Shown here piece after piece: positions 13,783 to 24,600 of a stretch of 64,000 nt of DNA. The notes below the pieces were generated by a model. The model saw nothing but the letters and a program-made list of their open reading frames with translations. It made no database searches and had not been told where the DNA came from. Where the stretch lies: assembly GCA_022059125.1 (NCBI GenBank), contig JAEUWY010000016.1:1302001-1366000 (forward strand), written 5' to 3'. The stretch's first letter is position 1. Each line of letters starts with the position of its first letter. Origin of the DNA: Corynespora cassiicola. Its lineage: Eukaryota > Ascomycota > Dothideomycetes > Pleosporales > Corynesporascaceae. The translations under genes and the position numbers were made by a program.

Positions 13783-16700
13783 ATGACTCGCTGGCATGAG
13801 TCTTCATGCGAAACACCAAATGTCGTTATTGACGAGAAAAATAACCCGACATGTCGATCATGCAAAAGATCATGCCCCTCGATCGAGGAGCTGCTTGCCG
13901 AGAATGTCTCAGCATCCTCGAGCCTTGTCCTACCACCAGACGAGCCAGAGGGACAAATGGACTTGTGGTGGCCTTTGAGTGTACCATACGACAGGAAGGA
14001 GACGCCTATGATGAGCCAAGAGAGCTTTGAGAAGGCTGGAAAAGCTTCACCTCCAGGTACGTTGCTTCGCTTCTGACATGCCATCCATCATAAAAGCATG
14101 CAGCCTTGTGCTGACCTGGACATATACGTTCTGAGGCTCATTCAAAAAGCCCACCCGGCTTTTGACAGGGATTGACTTTCAATTTCTGTGCAATTCAATC
14201 CAGACTACCTGGAATCTCTTGGTGTTGACCCCGTGTTCAAGCACTAACCAGCCCGATAGACAAACCATTGCATCGCGCAAGGTCCCGTCCCAAGTCAATA
14301 GCTAGGCCCATGCCTACTGCTCAATTCCACATCTACGGGGACGCTCTGAAGCCCAACGAATTCCGATTAGCATGCATTACATATGCTCAGACGAAAGACT
14401 GTCCAGTGCATTTGTCGCTTGAGACTTATACGCACGATGATCGCCCCGAATATGAAGCCGTTTCATATACGTGGGGTGGCGAAGATGACGATAGCTCTCC
14501 TAATCGCCCAGTTTTTATCGGCAGCTACTGGGATGTTTCTCTCCAGAGCAAGAACTGCCTGTCAATGCTGAGGTTCATCCGCCCTTGGCGAGGCGTGCGC
14601 ATGGTGTGGGTAGATGCGCTCTGTATCAACCAACAAAACCTAGAAGAGCGAGGGACGCAGGTGGCAAATATGCGGCAGATCTACACCGAGTGTTCGCGTG
14701 TCGTGGTCTATCTCGGTGACGATATTGTGACTTCTTCAAGGTCTTTCCCAATCTTCAAGGACCTAAACGTCATCCAAGATGCTGGTTCGGCAACAAAACT
14801 TTATTCGCTTTTTCCAGAGGGCCACGAGCTCAACGGTGAGCCATTCGACCTTTTTGACCTACTTTCTCGAAGATACTTCAGCCGAGTTTGGGTAATCCAG
14901 GAGCTAATAGTGTCTGATTCCGCTGTTTTCCGCGTTGGGGAGGTAGATTTTCGTGCCCACGCTGCCATATTGGCCAAAGTCCGCGAGTTGCCATCGATTT
15001 TGGATCGGAATACCCCTCCGCGTGCGTTCAGATGGAACACGACTTCTGCGCCGTGGGTCCAATATCTTGGACAAAAGACATTCCCTCGGACCATAGTGCA
15101 GGATGTATTCAGCTTGGCAAAGTTGACCTCCAGGTCTCAATCCTCCGACCCTCGAGATAGAATCTTTGGTCTTGTCTCATTGCTTGGTGACGATCAACAA
15201 CGACAAGAGTTCTATCCCGACTACTCATTGTCCTTCAAGCATTTCTCCATTGGATTTTTTGCCCATATCTTCTTGAATAATGAAGATAGTGCATTTATGC
15301 AAAAAGCTGGCATTGTCACTGGATCGGAACCTTCATGGGTTCCCATGTGCCGAGACCATGGCTCTTGGCGGGAGGTTCTTTCAGCATGCGTGCCAGATGC
15401 CCAAGACGATATCAACAAACATCTTGGGCTGAGGCATCCGCGCGTGTTCCTTGATAAATCCATGAAGATTCCAATCCAACAAGCGTTCAGCATCGCATCC
15501 AATCGCTCAAAAACCGCATCGGGCCCGTCTTTCAGTCTTGAAGGCACAGTGGATCCTGCGACTGGAGCTTTAGGAATCAATTTGACGCATATCTTCATGT
15601 TCGAATGCCATCCACTACTTTGGGGAGAGTTTGGTGCTTTGAAAATATTCTCTGGTATCAATTATATTTCCGATGGCACACCAGTCAAATCGCGGCTTTT
15701 ACTAGCTTCCAATATTCGGCTCGACCTGGAGATCAAACCAAGACGGGACCACCTCTTCATTCTGAACCCAGGGCCAGCATCGTCGATAAAAAATTCCGTA
15801 CTTTATCTCATTCTACGCAAACATGGCCTTCAGAATGGTTTAGAAACATTCAAGCTGGTTACTTCGTGTGTAAGCTTGCTGGAGGAAAAGGGGCTTGGCA
15901 GTTTCAAAGAGCCTAAACCCGAAAACCTGAAAAGTTACGAAATGGGATGGCCTAGTATCCCTGAAGAAGCAGTGAAAGAAATACTGAACGCGCAAATAAG
16001 TGTTTCGCTCGTCATGGACCATCTCTACCGTCAGCTAGGCAAATTTAGGTGCAACGTGAACGACATGCTAGCCTCGTTCACAGGTAGGTCAGAAAATGAC
16101 AGATTTGCCCACCAGCTGGTAAAGGAGCATGTAAAGAATATATTGCTAGTTCCCCAATGGCAGCAAGTCCTTCCAGGTGTCCGCGAACAGGAACGTTTCT
16201 GGCAAAGCTGGCTATCCCTGTGCCGAGGACTCTACAAGCATGGCCTGCAGGCACGGCAAGATGGCGACCCAAGCAGGAATCCGATGCTTCTAGCCTACAC
16301 TTCCTGCCTCAACCAACGCTACGACCCCAAAATCGCTCGAGAAAAATCCAAAGACGGGCGCTGCTGGATCGACTACGTTCAATTCAGCTTTCAACCCGAA
16401 GAATGGGCAGCCCGCCTCCACAACATCTACATGCTCCCCAACCTGTACAGTCCCAACCCTTACCAGCGCATGGAGGAGGGCGCCGGCGGCCACACGGAAC
16501 TGCGCCTCTTCACCCCCTACCACGACATCGACCGCCGCTCCCTCGACCCCTACAAATGGACCCTGCTCTGCCAGTATCGCGGCTTCAACTGGCAGTGGCG
16601 CCGCGCCGACCAGTCGCGCTGGCAGTCGACCGTACACCGGGACCTGTACCAGCACGAATCGACTTGGATGCGCGCGCGGGGGTCTTCGGCGCCTTCAGCG

Positions 16701-16985
16701 CTCAAGTCGAAGGCTGACCTCAGTCTACAGGGCGGCAGTCACAGGATTTTCATACGTGCACCTGTCGAGGAGATTTTGCAGTTTGTGGCGGGGCAGCTGA
16801 ATGAGTGCAAGGTTAGGGAGAGCTTGGAGCTTATTATGCAGGCGTATCAGCCATCATTGGATGTGGATACGGCGATAGATATGTTGGCCAAGGGGCCGAC
16901 GAGGGAGCAGGAGTTTATTGGGATACCGAAGTATATTGGCGGGGTGAGTGTGGATGGAAGTACTTATAAGGTAGGGATAGTGTAA
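13783..16985 (+). CDS. HET-domain (heterokaryon incompatibility) protein
   Basis: Large HET-domain protein, the class used in non-self recognition and programmed cell death after hyphal fusion. Two exons: 13783-14056 and 14260-16985, 999 residues. The 203-nt intron starts GTACGT and ends with a clear branch site CACTAAC 14 nt before GATAG. The join gives KASPPDKPLHRARSRPKS. The N-terminal piece has a small Cys motif, CETPN...CRSCKRSC, seen ahead of many HET domains. The HET domain runs about residues 155-305 with YEAVSYTWGG, VWVDALCINQQNLEERG, QVANMRQIYTECSRVVVYLGDD and FSRVWVIQELIVS, then SSDPRDRIFGLVSLL. The long C-terminal part (about residues 400-999) has no NACHT/WD or ankyrin repeats that I can see. 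The base composition looks lower in GC than that of its housekeeping neighbours, as is common in fast-evolving HET genes. Confidence 0.9.
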
Positions 16986-18732
16986 GAGTTACGTTTGATG
17001 GAGGGATACATGGGAGATACTCTTGATTGTTTCGGCCGATTCTTTGATTTATTTCTGCGCCTCTTGTACTTTTTGTGCGGCAGATGCCATTTTTCGATTG
17101 TATAAACGGTGTTGATTTCTAACCTGAGCGTATATTGGCCCATTATGAGTAATCTAGTCACTGGTCCTGAAGCGACTTGGGTTCTTTCCCTTCTTTCCTC
17201 CGCACTTGCACTATTAATCGCCTGTCACTAATTACATGGACTGTATCATTTTACTCGGGAGAATACCAGTGATAAAGAGGAGGAGATGGTCGATTCTCTG
17301 GGCCGATATGTAACAATAATTTAAACTGCCGTGGTTAATGGGTTGCTACGGCTAGAAAAAAACTTGACAGGGCAACGCATTGGTAGCCACGTATGCCTCG
17401 GTGACACGCCACTATTTTGAAACCCAGCTATGACGTGACTGGGTACATTAGCTGATTGCACTAATATGTGATTTCATATGTCGGTTGATCAAGTCAATGT
17501 ATCGTAAAATATGGATAAAGTGGATGGTCGGAAGCTTCAATAAGTTTCCTAGGCTGTTCGGGAATCGAGTATGGCGCTTCCAGTATCAGACACTAGCCCA
17601 ATGCGGGATCATACCAAACTGTAGAGCCTGATGTCGATATTCTGTACCAGTGTATCTGTCTTAGCCTGAATGTCGGTAACAATGAGGACAAGGACTGTGC
17701 AAGAAGTCCCTCCTCCTTTAGGGGCCGCCCGAACAGCCTTATTGCCATTTCTATACAGTATCACTCCGCCGTGATCAGGCAGACATGCTTTCAATAAGCA
17801 AATTCCCTGAATCCAATGTTTATTTTTGTATTTTCCTGGCAAGAATACTGTTTTTCGTGTTGTTTTATACTCATCGCTTCTCTTTTGCCTAGCAAGCAAG
17901 ATAGGATAAGGCACACCAATCAGCCCTCTAATTCCATAGAAAACACACCTACCCAGGCAGAGAGTCAAAGATGGAAATCACGTGCAGGTCTTGTGTCTCC
18001 AGGTCATTTTTAGGGGCTTCGGTCCAACCGTGTGTCTACTTGTGCTTTTTGGACCCGACTAGTCCCCGCGCGCTTTTCCGATCAACTCAAACACAGTCGA
18101 AGGAACGACAGCAAACTGTCTCGCAAGACTACACATCAATACTCATCAGCAAATCCCATCTCCTCTCGCCTCTCGTTGCAATGTAGACCCCCGTCACTAC
18201 TGATAGACAAAGTCAACATCAGATCCGAACAAATCCAAGAACATACCCCAGGAGGTCAACACATCAAAGCGACCCTCGCCACCTCCCCACTAACAACACC
18301 TTCATCACTAAAAGGAAATCACTCGAAAAATCAATACGGTTTACAGAATTTCCATTTCCATTCCCTTTTCCAGACCTGTTTCCCAACCCCAGCCATATAC
18401 GTTTATGCGCGTTTCGCAAAAGAAGAAAAAGGGTCAAGTCCAATCCCATCCATCAGAATCTCTCCAACGATGCTTGGGCAAAAAAAAAAAAAAAAGGATA
18501 TACACGACAGCACTTGTCCTGCCCTATCCCGCCCTCCAAACCCCCCTCTATCCCCATGTTGAAAAAGGAAAAAAAAAACAGGTCGAGGAAGCGCACATTG
18601 GGCATCTCTATACAAGCAAAAAAAAAAAAAACAAGGCACACTCCAAAAACACCTCCCCATCCAGCCACACACCCACCTTGGGCCTGCGTCAATCAAGGTC
18701 CGCCGGACCAGGCCTACAGCCTTGCATTAGAT
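16986..18732. other. AT-rich intergenic region between HET and FKBP2-STIMATE genes
   Basis: This 1.75 kb lies between two 3' ends (HET plus, FKBP2-STIMATE minus). The first part (about 17000-17950) is AT-richer than the window. The second part has A-runs near 18481-18496, 18570-18580 and 18619-18632 that lie downstream of the minus-strand gene. No recognisable gene, transposon end or RNA gene. Confidence 0.45.
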
Positions 18733-20382
18733 CTACCTAGACCTCTGCTCCTTATCCGTGCCTCTCGAACTCCCGCCTCGGCGCTGCTCGCCATCCAAAA
18801 AAGGATTATAGTCGCGACTACTCGACCTCCTCCTAACCGGCGGGGGCGTAGGATTCGCCTCCTTGAGCGGCTCGACGCCGCCCCTGCCCTGCCTCCTCGC
18901 CTCCCTGGCCAACCACTCGTCATCATCCTCATCGACATCCAAGTCCTCGCCACTTTCCGAGTCCTCGTCGTCGGACGCCGCGACCTGGTACCGCCCTTGC
19001 TCGGCGACGGGATCCTTGATGAAGGAGTCGATGATCCAGTACTGCAGGGCGTTCATGATGAGGGGGAAGACGAACATGACGAAGGTGATTTGCAGGGCCG
19101 TGTTGCCTTCGGTCCAGCGGAGGGCCCAGTCGCCGACCCAGCCGAGCCAGGGGAGGAGTAGGAAGAGGACGAAGACGCAGAGCTTCATGCCGAAGAGGCC
19201 GAGGAAGTAGATTACGCATTGCTTGAGCCACCACGTCGCACGGGGCGGTTGGCCGTAGTTTCCGGAGCGGATGGATTCGGGGGGGTTGGCCATCGGGGTG
19301 AGGAGGAAGGCTCGGTGGAGGAGCTTGAGGAGGAGCACCAAAATGGGGATGCCGATGGTGGTCTAGTGGACATTGTGTGAGCTAGAGAGATACAATAACT
19401 TTTTGAGGGGGGGGGCAGAATACTTACGTCGATGGCGAGATTTAGTAGGTAGAACGAACATGGGTTTGGCTGGTCCTCGCCGCCGGCCGCCGCCTTTGTG
19501 TTGGCAGCCACGTCGAACTTGCCAGACGACAGCATCGACATGAGGATGTTGGCCATGTGCAGCATAGCAGAGCCCACGACCTGCTTTGACACATCGAAGA
19601 ACCAGATCTTGATTGGCCTGCGCGGCGACTCCCTGAACCTCTTGTAAACGAGGGAAGAAACGGCCAAAAGTCCCAGAGCACCCTGTACAAAGAGCGCAAA
19701 GTCTCCGAGCAAATGGCACTCGCCATTATCCTCCTCCTCTTGCGGGCTGCCGGCGGGTTTTGCCGTAGCCGCAGCTTGGGCAGCGGTGCTGGAAGCTACC
19801 GCCCCGCCAGAGGTTGGGTCAGGCGTCATCTGAGCCTCGCCATCGCCCTTTTGTGGCTTGTCGCTTGGTTTGCCTACAGCCGGTCGTTGAGGCACCTCGG
19901 GCTCAACGCCCTCAATCGCCATGAGCTCCGTCTCAAAGACTGCAGTTCCCAGTTAGCCACGATACGCGTACTCAAGTCTCCCCCAATCCTATCGCGAGCC
20001 CATGCAAACAAAACCACATACCCAATGTTGACCCTGCGGGAATAGTCCCAACCTGCGAATTCCCGTACGCCAGCGCAGGCGGAATCGTCAGCTTCCTCCC
20101 CTCCCCAATACACATGCCCAGCAGACCCTGATCCCATCCCGCAATCACCTGGCCGATGCCCAGCTTGAACATGAAGGGCTTGTTGCGCTTGTAGCTCGAG
20201 TCGAACTCGGAGCCATCGCTCTCGAGAGTGCCCCGGTAGTTGACAGAGATGGTGTCGCCATTCTCCGTCTTGCGCGTGCAGTCGACGGGCTTGGTGACCT
20301 CGATGTTGAGCTGGGCGGCGGCGAGGAGCGTCGTCGACGACGAGAGCAGCGCCAGGGCGCCGAGGGGCGTGAGGAGCCGCAT
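18733..20382 (-). CDS. FKBP2-type peptidyl-prolyl isomerase fused to a STIMATE/TMEM110 membrane protein
   Basis: One continuous gene model of 500 residues joins two proteins normally separate. Exons on the minus strand: 20382-20022, 19939-19428 and 19362-18733, all in phase. Residues 1-24 are a signal peptide ([13 protein letters not shown]...). Residues about 30-130 are an ER FKBP2 domain with the usual pocket residues: [31 protein letters not shown] and, across the first intron, [16 protein letters not shown]. Instead of stopping there, the frame runs through a Pro/Ala/Ser linker (about 132-190). It then enters a PF12400-like membrane protein with about five hydrophobic segments, the first at about 197-219, plus [44 protein letters not shown] and [15 protein letters not shown]. 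It ends in an acidic, Arg-rich tail. No stop separates the halves. An internal ATG at 19829 (residue 158) could start STIMATE alone. Five spans would put FKBP in the lumen and the tail in the cytosol, which is coherent. Domain calls are firm; the fused product is inferred. Confidence 0.85.
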
Positions 20383-21646
20383 CGGCGAGGTGCAGTCTAC
20401 GCAGAAGGGGGGTGGAGGGAAAACGGGTCGCGCAGGCTCGAATATGGCGGTGCGGTGCGGTGCGGTGGGTGAAGGGGAAACGAGAGAGAGAGAGAGGTCG
20501 GAGTCGGAGGTGGTCGAATACGATGGGGAGGCGCGTGCTCGGTCGAAGGTCGAGACGACTACCAGGTATTCATACGAGGGGTGGGCCAGTAATATGAAAC
20601 GAGCCCAAGGAAAGAAGTCAGGCGGGCCAAGGGCAGCGGCGGGGGGCACAAGTGGAGAAGAAGAAGGGAAGAAGAAGAAAAGAAGAGGGGATGCCTTAGA
20701 GGGACTTGTGACAGGAGCCCCAAGACGTGGAGACGGCGTCACACAGGTGCATGGCGGAGCCACTGGAGCGAGTCGGCCATGGTGTTCGGAGCGGCGCGCC
20801 AAGCCACATGGTACCGCTTCTGGCCTGGCCACGCGCAGCCCACCCGCACTCCTCGGACTCCCCTGCCTGCCGAGCAGAGCCGCCTGCTCGCCGCAGCCCA
20901 CACGAGACGAGACGAGACGCGGCGGTCCGGAGTGCGCGGGTTACACTCACATCAGACGCCCTCTTTACTCCTTCAAGTAAACGGCCTCATGTCAGCCTGC
21001 CGCGCCGCCCGCGCGCCCACAGGTGCAATGTACTCATTCTTCTATCCACACCGCCCCATTCTCTACCTAGGTATAGTAGTAGTATAGTAGTACACATGTC
21101 CCCCCCCCTTTGCATCCAAGACCGTCCCATGAACCAGTGTATCCCGTGAAATCCGCTGCGCATCCCCTTTTCCTCCCCAAAGCCACGACCGCAGCCGCCC
21201 AAGGCCGTCCGTCTTTTGGCACGGACTCTGCGCGATAACAACAAAACGCCAATCCGGAATTTCCGTGAGCACGGTGCCGGACCTGGCAGCGTGCCTTCCC
21301 AAATGCTGATGCGTTCCAAACATTAAAAGCCCCATCACAATTCACCCTAAAATGCATTAAAACAGAAGGACAAATCCGGCCTGCTGAACGAAGGTCGAGA
21401 AGAAGAAGAAGAAAGACCAAAGGGGAAAAACACATGTGCGGCCGCCCTGCCCCCCAGCGTCCCATTTTCCCGGGGTCGCGCCCGTCTACCCACATTAGCA
21501 TTACTCCAATGCCAACGAAGCGCATCGAGAGAAAGAATAGTTAAGAAAATTTCAATCCCAAAACAAAGGCGCCAATTCGCTGATGCAGTCGCTTGTGTCG
21601 TCCACAAAATCCAGTCGTGTGCGTGCGTCGCCCAATCCAACGGCCG
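20383..21646. other. Intergenic: FKBP2-STIMATE promoter and histidine kinase 3' region
   Basis: This 1.26 kb carries the promoter of the minus-strand FKBP2-STIMATE gene next to 20383 and the 3' UTR of the minus-strand histidine kinase next to 21646. It contains a GA repeat near 20481-20494, a purine-rich run (GAAGAAGAAG type) near 20655-20690 and a C-run near 21101-21109. No gene is recognisable. Confidence 0.45.
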
Positions 21647-24600
21647 TTAGTCTTTGCGGGGTTTCATGAAATCAGGCGGCTTGCTCTTGTCCGGCGGATC
21701 CAAGAATTTGGTCATCACCAGCGAGAGCTCCTTGAATTCGACGGGCTTCGTCACATACGAGTTGAAGCCCGCTTCCACGCATTTGGCGTAAACGTCGCCG
21801 AGGACGTTGGCCGAGAGCGCAATGATGGGGTGTCGCTTGTATCCATGCTTCTTTTCCCATCGCCGGATTTCCTTGCAAGCTTGGTATCCGTCCTTGTTCG
21901 GCATGTGTAGATCGCACTGTGTCCGTCAGTCATGAGCCAGAGCATGCTGCCTGCGCTACACTCACGAGAATGATTGAATAGTAGCCAGGCGGCTTCGAAA
22001 ATATCGTGTCGGTGCACTGCACTCCATCCAGCACAGTCTCCGTCTCGACCGCTATTTTTGCCAAAAACTTCAACACCACCTGTCAAAGTGGTCAGCAGGT
22101 GACGTTGAGCATCACGTTGGGAAAGAGACATACAGTTTGGTTGATGTGATTGTCTTCGACAAGCAGCACCTTGTGGCCTTTGCCGCCTAGGCGCCTCTTG
22201 AGCTCCTCAAAGACCAGCTTCTGGCTGACCACGACCTGTTGGGCCGTGTCTTGATTGCGGTCGGTGCTCGATTCTCGTTCTTTTTGTGGATCGAAGATCA
22301 CTGCAAACTTGGAAGGCTTGAGGGGGCGGTAAATGAACTGGAGACGCCGGTCAACCGTCAACTGGTTGTAATCGTACGCCGGTGCCTCCTTCATGAGTTC
22401 CTTCTTCTGCGCTGGGTCCGAGACCAGGACAATAGAAGCGTTCGAGTGCACCATGGAACTCAAGAATTGGTCCATGATGGCCACCACCTCGGCTGTTTCG
22501 TGAAGCACGAGAACCACGTGTGTGAACAAGACCGGATCGTCTCCTCCGATCATCCTCTGGGCCTCAAACAGGCTCGATTGTCCAGTGATCTGGTGGGGTA
22601 TGCCTTGAGGCAGAGTGTTCTTGATGTGCCGGATAGTAGCTTCCCTGCTATGTACGAGTGGACAGACGACCAGAATCGAGTACATCGGGGGCTGCAATGT
22701 GCTTGAGAGCGGGGAAAGGCTGCGTGGGATCTCAGTGGGCCGAGTGGTCTCGTCAGAAGCAAGCGAAGTTGATGAATGATCGGATTGACTCTCTCGGTCG
22801 CTCGACGAACGGCTGAAGGGGAGGGCAAGCTTGATTTGAGGATCCTTCACTGTGTTTTCCTGCAAGAACGACGACGCAGACGATCTTTCGGATCGCAGAC
22901 TTGATCGACCTGTCAAAGAAGCGCTGGTGAGCGAATGTTCTGAACTGCCGGAAGAGAGGGATGGCGATTCACGAGAGCGTTCAGAGGCTGACAGACTAGG
23001 AGCAGGGGATTTGACTGAGTCGCTGTGCTCAGAGGAAATACTCGAAATGCGCTCCTGTCGTACGCTGGCTGCAATCTGAGGTAGCACAGGCTTCTGGAGA
23101 GGCGAGGATTGAGCCGGTAGCGGTGGCGCAGGGATCGATGGTTCCACGACAGGCGTGCCCGGAGTGGGTGCTGGAGGTTTGGGATGATCATCATCGGTAG
23201 GAAGGCCGAACTTGATGGTGAAGAAAAACGTTGAGCCCTTTCCTGGGATGCTGCGAGCATCCATCTTGCCACCGTGCAGTTCGACGAATTGCATGGAAAT
23301 GGCAAGGCCAAGCCCAGTGCCACCATGCTGTCGTGTGCTGCTGGCATCGATCTGACTGAACCTCTTGAACAGGTATTTGGCCTCCTTCTCGCTGAAGCCT
23401 CTGCCTGTATCGATGACCTCGAACCGGACCATGGTTTCGTTTTGTCCAGCATTTGGACGATCTGGAGACTGCAATTTACATCGCACAAACACTTCGCCGC
23501 TCTGGGTAAACTTGATGGCGTTGCCAACCACATTTAAAAGAACCTGACGAATGCGGAATTTGTCGCCTTTGACCATGGATGGCACCTCCTCTTCCACCAG
23601 GTAGTTGAGTTCCAGACCTTTTTGGATGGCTAGACCCATGTTTAGATCGTTGACTTCCTCAAGTAGAGATGGCAAATGGAGCCACTCCATGGACAACTTG
23701 ATCATTCCTGCTTCGACCTTGGACAGATCCAGGATGTCATTGATAAGGTTGAGAAGGCTGTCTGTGCTTGCCTTGATTATATTGACGTGCTCCAACTGCT
23801 CGGCATTGAGTGGACTGTCCAGAAGAAAGTTGACCATGCCCGATATGCCGTTCAAGGGTGTCCTGATCTCGTGAGACATGTTGCTCAGGAACCGTGTCTT
23901 GGCATCCATGGTCTCCTTGAGGGTTTGCTCGAGCAGTTTGTGGTCGTTGATATCAGTGGCAGTTCCATACCAAGTCTCCTCGCTGCTATCTTCGGCGAGC
24001 GACTTCTCCAAAAGGATTCTAACGAGATGCCATCGATACTCGCCCGTCTTGTTGCGCAGCCTGACCTCGGTCGAGTAGGAAGCACGGCCGTAGGCATCCC
24101 GGGTCACACGAAGAATGCCCGTGCTCGCCAATTTGGACAGTTTCGCCTGTGGCATGTCCATCCTGTCAGAGTAGGAGCTTCCTGGGCTAGTGACCGTCTT
24201 CTCAGTCTCTGACGAATCCCCCGAGGAGCTTGAACCCTTGCGCTCATGGTCTGAAGGGAGAGAAGTGGGTACGTTGGTGGCAGCCGAACCGTCCTCGCTC
24301 ATCTCTGGCAGTTTACACTTGATGACATCGTCCGGGTGGACATGTTCCAAAAAGCCGGTACCATGCGCAAGGGCCTCCGACTGGCCAGAGTACGCGATCC
24401 ACTGTGAATTACAGAAAGTCAATCCACGTCGGTTGGACACAACGAAGACAACTTGGGGACTAGAGTTAGCAAGAGCCTTATACTTGGCTTCCGAGGCAGC
24501 CGTCTCCTGTTGACGGGCCGAGTTCAGTTCGGCGATATGCTGCTCATGAACGTCCATGTTGGTTCCGATCCAATGGACAATCTGCTGCCGCTTATTCTTC

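Noticed and set aside
19829..19922. Separate STIMATE gene starting in the linker instead of a fusion
   Set aside because: Not chosen as the main model because the FKBP2 domain would then lack any stop of its own. It remains possible as an additional internal start.
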